Part shown: one piece after another, positions 44,044 through 52,890 of the stretch | Layout: each line of letters opens with the position of its first letter | Position numbering within the stretch: the stretch's first letter is position 1 | Source: Marinomonas profundi | GTDB taxonomy: Bacteria; Pseudomonadota; Gammaproteobacteria; Pseudomonadales; Marinomonadaceae | DNA length: 64,000 bases | NCBI RefSeq assembly: GCF_020694005.1 | Contig: NZ_CP073013.1 | Coordinates: 1,808,578-1,872,577, forward strand | Reading direction: 5' to 3' | Notes under the pieces: generated by a model | Databases searched by the model: none | What the model saw: only the letters and a program-made list of their open reading frames with translations | What the model was told of the DNA's origin: nothing | Position numbers and translations under genes: made by a program

Positions 44044-44357
44044 CGCTATTTGATGCGTTAGATGATTGGTTCCACGATAGGGTTGAGGTTCTATTGCCAT
44101 TTAAAGGCTGTTTTTTTGTTAAAGCCAATGGCGAGTTTTCGGATCATGCCATAAACGCTTTGTGTCAGCGTCATAAACACAATATTACGTCTTTTATTCA
44201 AGCGAATCTTGTTGGTTACCAGTCTGAATCGACGGCGGCAGAGTTAGCGCAAAGCATTAGTGTGCTGAAAGAAGGGGCGATTGCACAAGCCTATGTTGCT
44301 GATGATCGCGATGCTGCCAAGAGAGCAAAAGCGATGGCTGTTGCTCTCTTGGGTTGA
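44044..44357 (+). pseudogene. TetR-family regulator, C-terminal fragment
   Basis: About 104 codons encode the ligand-binding half of a TetR regulator: LFDALDDWFHDRV, GCFFVKANGEFSD, then LAQSISVLKEGAIAQAYV and AAKRAKAMAVALL, which is the usual end of this subfamily. The roughly 80-90-residue N-terminus with the helix-turn-helix is missing. In its place the third copy of the 112-bp repeat begins, and no ATG or ribosome site exists. It cannot bind DNA as a regulator. It converges with the RIO kinase gene. Confidence 0.8.
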
Positions 44358-44386
44358 TTGGGAGGATCTGTATCTAAAATATCTGA

Positions 44387-45244
44387 TTAATCGTCGTCAT
44401 TGCTGCTGTTGATGCGTGCGAGCCTGTCTTGCTCTTCTTCAAAGGCTTCTTGTATTTCTTGCAGTACGGAGTCAACGTCAGCGGCGTCTGTTGGTTCTTC
44501 AAATAAGCCGGTCAGCTCCGTGTTGGGTGTTAATTTACCGGCTTCAAATAACGCCCAAATTTCCTTCGCATATTTTGTTTCGAGCAGCTCTGGGGCAAAC
44601 AAGCCGTAATAATTACGCATGTTGTTGACGTCGCGCTCTAACATCCACTCGGCGTTATTATTGGCGGCGGCATCGACCGCTTGTGGTAAGTCGATAACAA
44701 CCGGGCCGTGTGAATCCACTAACACATTGAATTCAGATAAATCCCCGTGTACTAAGCCAGCGCATAACATGCGAACCACATCTTTAATGATGGCGTCATG
44801 GTCATTTTTGGCTTGTTCGGCTGTCAGCACCACATCGCTTAGGCGTGGTGCGACTTCGCCGTTATCGTCGGTGACCAGCTCCATTAATAAGACGCCATCA
44901 ATGCAGCCATAAGGCACAGGCACACGAACACCGGCTTCGGCCAAACGATACAAGGCGTCGACTTCTGCGCTTTGCCAGAGGTTTTCTTGTTCATCGCGAC
45001 CAAATTTAGAGCCTTTCTCCATGGCTCTTGAGCGGCGACTGTTGCGTACTTTTCGGCCTTCTCGGTATTGCACAGCTTGTTTGAAACTGCGTTTGCTGGC
45101 TTCTTTGTAGACTTTTGCGCAACGGATCTCAGATCCGCAACGAACCACGTAAACGGTGGCTTCTTTTCCGCTCATCAATTGTCGAAGAACGTCGTCTATT
45201 AAGCCATCTTCTATTAGGGGTTGTAATCTTTTAGGAATTTTCAT
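44387..45244 (-). CDS. RIO1-family serine kinase
   Basis: 285-aa RIO-type protein kinase/ATPase. The P-loop region is LMSGKEATVYVVRCG near 23-37, followed by the lysine in IRCAKVYKE. The long RIO1 linker FKQAVQYREGRKVRNSRRSRAMEKGSKFG begins near 54, the catalytic loop LVHGDLSEFNVLV is near 173-185 and the metal site VIDLPQAVD near 191-199. The C-terminal tail is very acidic. RIO1 acts in small-subunit ribosome maturation in archaea and eukaryotes; the bacterial members are less studied. ATG 45244 (MKIPKRL) is chosen as the start. Confidence 0.9.
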   Translation of the reverse strand: MKIPKRLQPLIEDGLIDDVLRQLMSGKEATVYVVRCGSEIRCAKVYKEASKRSFKQAVQYREGRKVRNSRRSRAMEKGSKFGRDEQENLWQSAEVDALYRLAEAGVRVPVPYGCIDGVLLMELVTDDNGEVAPRLSDVVLTAEQAKNDHDAIIKDVVRMLCAGLVHGDLSEFNVLVDSHGPVVIDLPQAVDAAANNNAEWMLERDVNNMRNYYGLFAPELLETKYAKEIWALFEAGKLTPNTELTGLFEEPTDAADVDSVLQEIQEAFEEEQDRLARINSSNDDD

Positions 45245-45350
45245 GCGGCTCGTTATACAGTGATTAGAGGACAAATGACACTACCAATCCATCGAAAATA
45301 GGGCTTATTGGTAGGCTGGGCAAATGATTTTTATCTCATGTTGATTTGCA

Positions 45351-46265
45351 TTATTCGCTGATGTCCCGATTTTTATATTCATTGTTGACTAAATACTCAA
45401 TCATATCATTGATCTTCATGCCTTTTTCCTCCGCTAAGGCGTTTAATTTTTGCTTCGTGTTAAGCGTCATGCTGATGCTGTAAGGCTTTTTGCCTGTTGA
45501 TTTCTCACGAAACTTTTTTTGGCTCCACGCTTTTTTCATTTTATCAATAATGAGCGCTTTACGGTCTACGTTATCAGATAAATCTAGAGTAGCAATAACC
45601 GCTGCTTTTTTTTCTGCGGCGTCTGTGGCGAGCCAAACAGGGGGAAGCGGGCGTTGCGTGATGTTTTGTAGATACGAATATGCCCAAGTCCACTGAACAG
45701 AGTCTGACGCTTCCAGCCAGTTGACCACTGCGTCTTGTGAGCGAATAGTTTGCCAGATGTTTTTTAAGCATTCCAGCATCGCTTGTTGCTGCTGCAAATC
45801 GGCTTCGCTGTCGAAGAAGGCGTTAATAATGTCGTTGTGTCTGTCCGCGGTATTGTCTCTTTCTGTGCTGAAGGCTTTTTCAGCAAGGCGTAAGAAGCGC
45901 GTTTCTTGTGGTGGCGTTTGTTCTTCGCCAGAAAGGTTTTTTTGAGTTTGCGAATGTTCTTTTAAATAGCACCAAGCCCAATTACACAAACGTTGGTCTT
46001 TTTTATCGAGCCAGCGGAAGTGGCTAAAGGGTAATTGGGTGGCTTTAAACGCCGTGCGCATTTGACTGGCGAAATTCTGCGGAGCTCGACTTTTTTGGAT
46101 TAAATTATCCAGTTCATCGTTTAGCTTTTTTACACGCTCAACCAGCGTATCGCTACGTAAGTTTTTTAAAGAGGCGGAGCGAATGTGCTTGAGCAAATAC
46201 TCTGCATAAAAAGTGTATTCCCTTTCTGATACTGCCTCCAAAAAATCGCTGTTGCTTTTTATCAT
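45351..46265 (-). CDS. Hypothetical protein with C-terminal ribbon-helix-helix-like segment
   Basis: 304-aa soluble, charged, mostly helical protein not recognised. The body is rich in Trp, Gln and Lys (CNWAWCYLKEHSQ near 93, WTWAYSYLQNITQRP near 190). The last 50 residues, KPYSISMTLNTKQKLNALAEEKGMKINDMIEYLVNNEYK, have the strand-helix-helix spacing of a ribbon-helix-helix DNA-binding domain. An N-terminal effector region with a C-terminal DNA-binding tail is therefore possible. GGGA precedes ATG 46265. It lies between the RIO1 kinase and the rhlE-like helicase, within the zone bounded by the inverted repeats. Confidence 0.65.
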   Translation of the reverse strand: MIKSNSDFLEAVSEREYTFYAEYLLKHIRSASLKNLRSDTLVERVKKLNDELDNLIQKSRAPQNFASQMRTAFKATQLPFSHFRWLDKKDQRLCNWAWCYLKEHSQTQKNLSGEEQTPPQETRFLRLAEKAFSTERDNTADRHNDIINAFFDSEADLQQQQAMLECLKNIWQTIRSQDAVVNWLEASDSVQWTWAYSYLQNITQRPLPPVWLATDAAEKKAAVIATLDLSDNVDRKALIIDKMKKAWSQKKFREKSTGKKPYSISMTLNTKQKLNALAEEKGMKINDMIEYLVNNEYKNRDISE

Positions 46266-46646
46266 TCTTATTATTCCCTTGACGCTTAAAAACCCATAAA
46301 AACTACGCTGTAGATGTTTCGTAAATGTTACGTGTATTTTAATAACCTTACAATAATTTTACAGTATATTTATTGATCTTTAAAATGCACTCGAATGACG
46401 TGCCAGATGCGATTTCGTGCATCAGCAGGCTAAAATTCAGCCGCTAGAGTGAAATGCTGATAAAAAAGCTGATATTGAGATGAGATATAGGTAAGAAGGA
46501 TGAGGCTGGGGTGAAAAGGACGATATTAGGGGGGATGTGAGCGAAGGCTGTGCTAAACAGAGTAGCGCGCTCTTGGTTTCGTGCTGAATAAGTGATTCCG
46601 TGTGAATAGGTGGTTCCGTGTGAATAGGTGGCTTTTAGAACTTGTT
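46266..46646. other. AT-rich gap with short tandem repeats, no gene
   Basis: No frame with protein character is seen. TTCCGTGTGAATAGGTGG is repeated directly at 46596-46613 and 46614-46631, with a looser third echo just before. The start-proximal side should carry the promoter of the 304-aa gene. Confidence 0.5.
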
Positions 46647-46680
46647 AAGCTTTGCCGTTAGTAAACGGCAAAGCTTTTAA
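46647..46680 (-). terminator. 13-bp perfect hairpin after the rhlE-like gene
   Basis: AAGCTTTGCCGTT (46647-46659) and its exact complement (46664-46676) flank a 4-base loop. It lies about 90 bases beyond the helicase stop. There is no strong U-run on the minus strand, so it may be a processing or stability hairpin rather than a full terminator. Confidence 0.55.
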
Positions 46681-46780
46681 CCAATATAAATCAACCAATT
46701 GCAGGTTCAATAGCCTCGCACGCCTGATATCAGGCCTACAAAACTCCCCCAACCTTCGCTGACTACCTTCTGCGATGCCC
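46681..46780. repeat. Roughly 100-bp inverted repeat, copy B
   Basis: It aligns in inverted orientation with 43658-43775, including the palindrome GCCTGATATCAGGC, which resembles repetitive extragenic palindromes. Its last 18 bases are the final codons of the rhlE-like gene (stop at 46763). Confidence 0.85.
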
Positions 46781-48001
46781 TTTTTTAGGTGAAGAAAGCC
46801 CAAGCGCTTTCGCTCTTAATGCCTTTTTTGAGGGTTCGCGCTTTTGCTGTGAAGGAGCGTGATTAATGTTTGGTTCGAAGCCTGGTAGCCACTGAGGTAC
46901 AAATTGCTCACCGACGAGCTTTTCTATCTCCGCTAACAAATATTGCTCTTTTTCCGCCACTAGGCTGACGGCCAGTCCGCTCGTGCCAGCGCGGCCCGTT
47001 CTACCAATGCGGTGAATGTAGTCTTCTGCGTTGTAGGGTAATTCGTGATTTACCACATAGTGCAATTGTTCAATGTCGATGCCTCTTGCGGCAACGTCTG
47101 TGGCGACAAGGGCGCGTACTTTGCCGGCTTTAAAATCGGCTAATACCCTATCACGTGCGCCTTGGGATTTGTCGCCATGGATGGCTTGAGTGGCGATGCC
47201 GTCTTTTGCCATTTCTTTTGCGAGTTCGTCAGCGCCTTGTTTGGTACGAGTGAAAATAAGCACTTGTTGCCAGTTTTTAGAACCAATAAGAAAGGATAAA
47301 AGCGCCCGTTTTTGTTGTTGGTCAACGGCATAGACGATTTGTTCAACCTGTGCGGCGGCGGTGTTGCGGTGGTTAACTTCTATTAATTGCGGGTCTTTTA
47401 GTAGGGCTTTACTGAGAGCAAAGATCTCATCGTTAAAGGTGGCAGAAAAAAATAGCGTTTGTCGCGTTTCGGGGAGTTTTTTTAATATTCTTTGAATATC
47501 AATGATAAAGCCCATGTCGAGCATACGGTCGGCTTCATCCAATACGAGAGTTTGCAGATGGTTTAGATCAATCAGGTTTTTCATCATCAACTCAAGCAAA
47601 CGCCCCGGCGTGGCAACTAAGACATCACAGCCTTGCTTGAGCGCATCCAATTGCACATTGATACTGGCTCCGCCATACGCCACCACAGATTGGATGGGGA
47701 GATTAGCGCTGTATTTTATGAAACTGGCATGAACTTGTTGCGCTAATTCTCGGGTCGGCGTCAGGACCAGAACCTGGATGTTATCGGTGTGGTGCGACGC
47801 TTTGGTTTGTAAAATTCGGTGCAATAGCGGTAACGCGAAGGCGGCGGTTTTTCCGGTGCCTGTCTGCGCGCCAGCCATAATGTCTTGATTGGATAAAACC
47901 GCCGGAATCGCGGCAAGTTGGATCGGTGTAGGGGTTGAGTAATCTAGTTTTTTTACCTGATCAAGAATGTTTTGATCAAGCCCTAATGATGCAAAGCTCA
48001 T
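46763..48001 (-). CDS. rhlE: DEAD-box RNA helicase, RhlE-like
   Basis: 412-aa ATP-dependent RNA helicase. In order: Q motif FASLGLDQNI...STPTPIQ (3-28), motif I AQTGTGKT (44-51), PTRELAQ (about 82), TPGRLLE, motif II DEAD (about 153), SAT (about 184), IFTRTK, VATDVAARGIDIEQ (about 299) and HRIGRTGRAG (about 328). The short basic tail SSPKKGHRRR is typical of RhlE. RhlE proteins remodel RNA in ribosome assembly and decay. GGAG lies close before the ATG. The 3' end lies inside copy B of the inverted repeat, so the last codons are shared with that repeat. Confidence 0.93.
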   Translation of the reverse strand: MSFASLGLDQNILDQVKKLDYSTPTPIQLAAIPAVLSNQDIMAGAQTGTGKTAAFALPLLHRILQTKASHHTDNIQVLVLTPTRELAQQVHASFIKYSANLPIQSVVAYGGASINVQLDALKQGCDVLVATPGRLLELMMKNLIDLNHLQTLVLDEADRMLDMGFIIDIQRILKKLPETRQTLFFSATFNDEIFALSKALLKDPQLIEVNHRNTAAAQVEQIVYAVDQQQKRALLSFLIGSKNWQQVLIFTRTKQGADELAKEMAKDGIATQAIHGDKSQGARDRVLADFKAGKVRALVATDVAARGIDIEQLHYVVNHELPYNAEDYIHRIGRTGRAGTSGLAVSLVAEKEQYLLAEIEKLVGEQFVPQWLPGFEPNINHAPSQQKREPSKKALRAKALGLSSPKKGHRRR

Positions 48002-48206
48002 GGCGCTCCCGCTAAGGTTGAAAGCTATAAATAGAAGGCGCTAGTGTAGCATTATGCCGGTATAACAGGCGGTTTTTGTACCGATCGTGTTGCAATTAAA
48101 GCATAGCGAGCAGCGGCTTGAGAACGAAGTCGCCGAGTAGGTAGCTGAGATAAAACGCGACAGGCGCTTTAACTCGGAAGCCGTTAATGCATCGTGTCAC
48201 TTTCAT

Positions 48207-48232
48207 CACGCCACTATATAGATAGTGGCGTG
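48207..48232. other. 11-bp hairpin without U-run
   Basis: CACGCCACTAT and ATAGTGGCGTG pair perfectly around ATAG, in the gap between the OCD-family gene and rhlE. It follows the OCD-family gene stop by about 55 bases and may be its terminator, but the downstream minus-strand sequence is not U-rich. Confidence 0.5.
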
Positions 48233-48286
48233 TGTACAGACCAAGTTTAGAGGAATGAGATTAAGTGAGTTTAGGTTAAAAGGGGG

Positions 48287-49237
48287 TTATGAATCCTGAT
48301 ACGCCAGCATCGCCGCTGCTAAGTCTTCACGAGAATCGCCGACGGACTTAAACAAGGTAATGGCTTGATCGGGCTGATTAAGCGCTTGTCTGCCTAAGTG
48401 CTTGCCGCTGCAAAGCTCGGTTAATTCGGCTTGAATGTCCTCCGCTACTATCGCCCCTTCTCTTATTGGGATGATTAAATCGCCGGTTTCCGCTAATGCA
48501 CCTGCGCGCGTGTCGACAAAAATCTCTGCTTTTTGCATGGCGAGATTGTCCACTTCGCGCATCATTGGGGTAAAGCTGCCGACTAGGTCCATATGCACGC
48601 CAGGTTTGAGCCATTCGCCTAAAATGATGGGTTCATTGGCGAGTGTGGCGCAGCTAATAATGTCTACCTTGCCTGCTATGTCGGCAAGTTGTTCGGTTTT
48701 GCAGATTCGGGCATCAATGCCTTGCGCTTGTAGTTCTGCGACAAACTCAGACGCAGTGACATGGTTTCTATTCCAGATCCATACGATTTCAATGGGGCGA
48801 ACACTGCAATGTGCTGGAACAAGATGACGGCCCATCCGCCCAGCGCCCAGCATTAACATAGCGCGAGAATCTGGGCGAGATAGGTACGAAGACGCCAAAG
48901 CCGATGCTGCGGCGGTGCGTATCGCTGTGATGACGTTGCCATCCATTTGCGCCAAGGTTTGCCCCGTTTTACCGCAACTTAACGTATAAAGACTGGTTAA
49001 ACCGGGTAAGCCTTGTGCGTTATTGCCCGGAAAAACGCTGACTTGCTTAACGCCTAAATATTGACCTTCGATCCAAGCTGGCATCAGTAATAATGTCGCC
49101 TGAGGAGCGTTCGGCACATCAATAAAATGATGGTGGCGCACGGGTGACTGTACGTCTGTCACGAAAATATCGCGCAGCGCTGCCACAATTTTTGGCCAAG
49201 TTAAGCGAGAACGTAAAGTATCTGCTGATATTTGCAT
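48287..49237 (-). CDS. Ornithine cyclodeaminase / mu-crystallin family enzyme
   Basis: 316-aa NAD(P)-binding enzyme. Family blocks are the substrate-binding PQATLLLMPAWI...YLGVKQVSVFPGN (about 45-72), DGNVITAIRTAAASALAS near 99-116, and the dinucleotide fold AMLMLGAGRMGRHL near 124-137. VGSFTPMMREVD near 222-233 carries the catalytic Asp position seen in ornithine cyclodeaminase. The family includes ornithine cyclodeaminase, delta1-pyrroline-2-carboxylate reductase and alanine dehydrogenase; sequence by eye does not separate them. GGAGGAA precedes the ATG. Confidence 0.85.
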   Translation of the reverse strand: MQISADTLRSRLTWPKIVAALRDIFVTDVQSPVRHHHFIDVPNAPQATLLLMPAWIEGQYLGVKQVSVFPGNNAQGLPGLTSLYTLSCGKTGQTLAQMDGNVITAIRTAAASALASSYLSRPDSRAMLMLGAGRMGRHLVPAHCSVRPIEIVWIWNRNHVTASEFVAELQAQGIDARICKTEQLADIAGKVDIISCATLANEPIILGEWLKPGVHMDLVGSFTPMMREVDNLAMQKAEIFVDTRAGALAETGDLIIPIREGAIVAEDIQAELTELCSGKHLGRQALNQPDQAITLFKSVGDSREDLAAAMLAYQDS

Positions 49238-49626
49238 CTTGGGATTCCTCCATTGGGTGAGTCATCATCCTAGCATTCTTCTCTTCTGCTGCTCTTGCTT
49301 CTCGCTTGATTTTTTCGCGATCACGTTTTTGTTTTTAATTTTCATCATTTGGTAATTAAAGAACGCAAATCTTAATTTATCTTCATTTCTTTCTTATTTC
49401 CTGAAGGTGAGACATTTTATTAGCCTGTCGTATTTCATAAAAAACTATATATTACAATTACTTAAATAATTTATACTTGCTTCTTAAAAAATTAAGTAAA
49501 AAATAAGACCATTCAAGTCTGATTTCTTGTTGTAATAAAGTTACCGAAATGTATTATTAATACCGAAAACATACGTTTTTAAGCATTTAATCACTATAAA
49601 AACAACAAACATTTGGGTTTGAAACT
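49238..49626. other. AT-rich intergenic region upstream of the porin gene
   Basis: This 389-base gap between divergent genes should contain both promoters. It is strongly AT-rich near 49430-49600, with runs such as ATTAAGTAAAAAATAAG, as is usual before highly expressed porin genes. No specific operator was recognised. Confidence 0.45.
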
Positions 49627-50631
49627 ATGAAAAAATCGATTCTTTACACTGCTATTGTCACTGGTCTTTTATCCGCTGGTGCGATTCACGCGGCGCCTTC
49701 ATTCGATGCGAACTTCGAGTTAAATACTGATGCAATTGACAAAGCCGTAGGTGATACGACTTATGACCAAAATGGTCGTGTTGAGCTGAACGCTTACAGC
49801 AAACACACATCAGGTGAGAACTTCTTTGCTGGTAAGGGCTCGGTGCTTTTAACAACAGATGGAACAGCTGTCGTTGATGACGCTTTTATTCAGTTGGGCA
49901 ATAACACTTGGGACCTACAACTAGGTCGCTTTGAAGGCATTAACTTATTTCCGTTAGCAAAAGATACTTTAATTGTTCATGCTATTGATGGCGGTGTTTA
50001 TGAAGCCAATAAAGTGCGTGGTCGTGTGGGCGATAATGGCGGACAGATTGCTTTCCATTACAAAGCCAGCGAAATGCTAAAGTTTGAAGTGGATACGCTT
50101 TACGGTGATGGTCAAGCGGATAAGGGTGACGGCAAATCTTATGGTGATAAAACCACAGCAATTGCTGGCATCCGTCCTTCGGTGACTTTTGTGACGGATG
50201 CCGCGACTATTTCTGCAGGTTTTGAAAGCGTTAAATATGATACAACGGACGGTGCAACACCTACTCCAACTACTGGTAAAGTGGATCTAACAGGTTATGC
50301 TGTTACTGCGAACTTTGATATGGGTGCGGCTAACGTGAACCTTGCTGCAGCGCACAGCAAAGACGATATTTCAGATAAGAAGACCACGTCATTTGTTGCA
50401 AACATGGTGTACGGAAACTTTGGCTTGGGTGTGATTGCTTCTAGTGTTGATAATAAAGCCGGTAGTGATCCATCTTTGTTAACCACTTATGTTGCTTACA
50501 CGGTTCCTGTATTGGATATCGAAAACGCCACAGTAACTTTTGCGGGTTCTTACTCAACAGCGGATGACGTTGCCGCGGGTGATAATGATAAAGTCACAGC
50601 AGCACGAGTTCGTTTTAACTACGGCTTCTAG
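49627..50631 (+). CDS. Outer-membrane porin (carbohydrate porin-like)
   Basis: 334-aa secreted protein. The signal peptide MKKSILYTAIVTGLLSAGAIHA is cleaved probably after IHA. The mature part alternates short polar and aromatic beta-strands, for example WDLQLGRFEGINLFP near 97-111 and VTAARVRFNYGF at the end. The C-terminal Phe is the usual Bam recognition signal of outer-membrane barrels. The GRFEG..LFP strand resembles raffinose-porin-type carbohydrate porins. The substrate is unknown. A clear terminator follows. Confidence 0.82.
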   Translation: MKKSILYTAIVTGLLSAGAIHAAPSFDANFELNTDAIDKAVGDTTYDQNGRVELNAYSKHTSGENFFAGKGSVLLTTDGTAVVDDAFIQLGNNTWDLQLGRFEGINLFPLAKDTLIVHAIDGGVYEANKVRGRVGDNGGQIAFHYKASEMLKFEVDTLYGDGQADKGDGKSYGDKTTAIAGIRPSVTFVTDAATISAGFESVKYDTTDGATPTPTTGKVDLTGYAVTANFDMGAANVNLAAAHSKDDISDKKTTSFVANMVYGNFGLGVIASSVDNKAGSDPSLLTTYVAYTVPVLDIENATVTFAGSYSTADDVAAGDNDKVTAARVRFNYGF

Positions 50632-50651
50632 CAGGTAGTTAAAGAGAAGAG

Positions 50652-50696
50652 CAATATCGCTGGTTACTCCCTTTTCTAGCGATATTGTTCTTTCTG
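50652..50696 (+). terminator. Terminator of the porin gene
   Basis: CAATATCGCT (50652-50661) pairs with AGCGATATTG (50678-50687) around a 16-base loop, followed by TTCTTTCTG. It lies 20 bases after the porin stop. Confidence 0.75.
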
Positions 50697-50785
50697 TGTG
50701 TTTGTAATCCTTTTTATTCTAGTGATCCTCTCTCAATAGTTACCATACGAAAAACCTACCCTCTTTACCGTCATGCATCGTGATG

Positions 50786-52663
50786 TTATTCAATCACTCG
50801 TAAGGTCATTAAGTCGCTGTCTTTGGTAATGACTAAGCTTGGGTCAACACGCAAGCAGCTGCCAGCGTAATGCCCTGCCACGGAGAAGGTGCAAATTTGT
50901 GAGCGATAGCCTTCAATGTCTGGCAGTTTCCACAGCGCTTGGAAGATGTGATCTTGGTGAGAAAAACGCCCAGCGGTTTCTTCCATCAAGGCGTCTTCGC
51001 CATCGTATAGGCTGATGTTAAAACCGCAGCGGCCCGCAATGGGTTTGCTCACATAGCCGTTATTTTTTAAGGAATCGCTTAATTCAAAAGACGATTCTAA
51101 TAAATAGGGATGATCGGGGAAAAGCAGCCATAAAACGGGTAAAATCGCCTTATTGCTGGGAATGAGTGTCCAAAGAGGCTCATACACCATCACGTCTTTG
51201 CGTAATAATACATCCACTAAACGCGGTGCTTCACTGCGTGGTATATCGGTTTGGTAGTCGCGTAAACGCTGCTCATCGTCATCGCATTCGGCGCGGATCT
51301 GATCGAGGGCGGTTTCCCATGCCCATGTTTTCCACACCCAACGGATTTTGACGCCATCCGCGTCCACCACGTCACCGTCTTCGTCCCAACGCAGACTGCC
51401 TACCCCTTTGATGACTTTGCATGCTAGTCCGGCTTTTTCTATGGCGCGTTTCATGAAAAGGGCGTGGTAATTTTCCTCTAGATCTGTGTCTTGCATGATG
51501 TGAATCACGCCTTTAACGGCACTGTTTGTCCAAGCTTCGATCAGTTCATCAACGAGTTCCGTCGCGGAGCCTTCGCCTTCTGTCGCGCCATAATGCTTGG
51601 CCCATTTTTCTTGAATAATGCCCGCTTCCATATAGCAAGACGCAGAATCGCAGTTGTATTCGTAGACCTTAATGCCTTTTGCCGACAGGCTGAAATCAAA
51701 ACGTCCGGTGATCATCTGATTGCGACGATTGTCCCAAGATTGATGGATCTTAGGCCATAAGGCGGGGGGGATATTAAAGCTGGAAAGCAAGTCATCGTTT
51801 TGCAACACATAGTCTGTGGCGTGCATAAACAAAGCATGCAATTCGTTGGTGGCGCGTTTTAACTCCCGTTCGGCTGTTTCAGTGATGACCATGTATTTAT
51901 AATCGTCTTCCGCTCGGCTGGCGAGTTTGTGGCCGCCCATCATGTCGACAAAGGCTTCTTCCGCTGGATTCGCAATGTTTAACCAAGCACGCGAGGCTTG
52001 GCCTTTGTTGGGTACATGGCGTATTTGCAAATCAAATAAGGCGGGATCGTCGGGTGCAATATTTTCGGCGTGTTGGTCATCGTCGGTTTGTATCACCCAG
52101 CCTAAAATAGAGGCATCACCGTAGGAGCAACGTAACCAATAGCCACCGTCAGCACTGATTTTGGCGTCTAGCACACGGGAATAATCTTGCCCTTCTGGCC
52201 AGACCTGATGACCGACGTTTTGTTCAACCAGATACAAGCGATCCGCTAAGACCTTGGTGACAATCGCGACATGTCCGGTGATTTCAAATTCCCCACCTTC
52301 GCTCCAAATAAGCAAGGCACCCACTTCTGGATGACGCAACGAGCCATTGCGAAAGGATTTTAACGGCAAGCGACTTTCGTCGGCGATTAAGCGCGCTGAG
52401 GTGAGACGAAAGATGTCGTAAGCCATGGCGACATCGTCAAAAATGTAGCCTTTATTGAGATACAACCAGCGGCGAGCAAATTCAACGCATTGCCACTTAT
52501 AACCCATGAAAATACCATCCACATAGCTGCGATAGGCATGGCGGTTAGGCAATTCGTCATCATTGGCGGAATCATAGTCAGATGAGTAAACCGGGACATT
52601 GCCCAGCGCTGTGCCTAACAAGGTGCCAAAAGGGGCTATTGGCTTAGTCGAATCGGATGTCAT
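50786..52663 (-). CDS. gss: Bifunctional glutathionylspermidine synthetase/amidase
   Basis: 625-aa two-domain enzyme, close to the 619 aa of E. coli Gss. The N-terminal CHAP/amidase domain has YKWQCVEFARRWL with the nucleophile Cys59 and GHVAIVTK with the catalytic His near 131. The C-terminal ATP-grasp-like synthetase joins glutathione and spermidine (VYEYNCDSASCYMEAGI near 315 and the SKPIAGRCGFNI segment near 555). The amidase reverses the reaction. I start at ATG 52663 (MTSDSTKP), where similarity begins; the frame is open for 80 more upstream codons that cross the promoter of the divergent OYE gene and have no family match. Role: polyamine and thiol balance in the cytosol. Confidence 0.94.
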   Translation of the reverse strand: MTSDSTKPIAPFGTLLGTALGNVPVYSSDYDSANDDELPNRHAYRSYVDGIFMGYKWQCVEFARRWLYLNKGYIFDDVAMAYDIFRLTSARLIADESRLPLKSFRNGSLRHPEVGALLIWSEGGEFEITGHVAIVTKVLADRLYLVEQNVGHQVWPEGQDYSRVLDAKISADGGYWLRCSYGDASILGWVIQTDDDQHAENIAPDDPALFDLQIRHVPNKGQASRAWLNIANPAEEAFVDMMGGHKLASRAEDDYKYMVITETAERELKRATNELHALFMHATDYVLQNDDLLSSFNIPPALWPKIHQSWDNRRNQMITGRFDFSLSAKGIKVYEYNCDSASCYMEAGIIQEKWAKHYGATEGEGSATELVDELIEAWTNSAVKGVIHIMQDTDLEENYHALFMKRAIEKAGLACKVIKGVGSLRWDEDGDVVDADGVKIRWVWKTWAWETALDQIRAECDDDEQRLRDYQTDIPRSEAPRLVDVLLRKDVMVYEPLWTLIPSNKAILPVLWLLFPDHPYLLESSFELSDSLKNNGYVSKPIAGRCGFNISLYDGEDALMEETAGRFSHQDHIFQALWKLPDIEGYRSQICTFSVAGHYAGSCLRVDPSLVITKDSDLMTLRVIE

Positions 52664-52890
52664 GTCGCTGAGTTGCCTTACACAAATGTGCTTTATTAGG
52701 CTTAAAAAAGACGATATGAACATCGTCAGATGCTCGCAATATAGTCCTTGAAAAGGGGAGCTGCAAGCACTCAAAATGCTTATTTTTTGGGCGGTATTTA
52801 GTAAAAAAAGTGCAAGCGATTGTATTTTAAAATTACTGCCGCATGTAGAGACTATCCTGTTACTGAAACAGCCTTTTTTTGGAGTTAACG

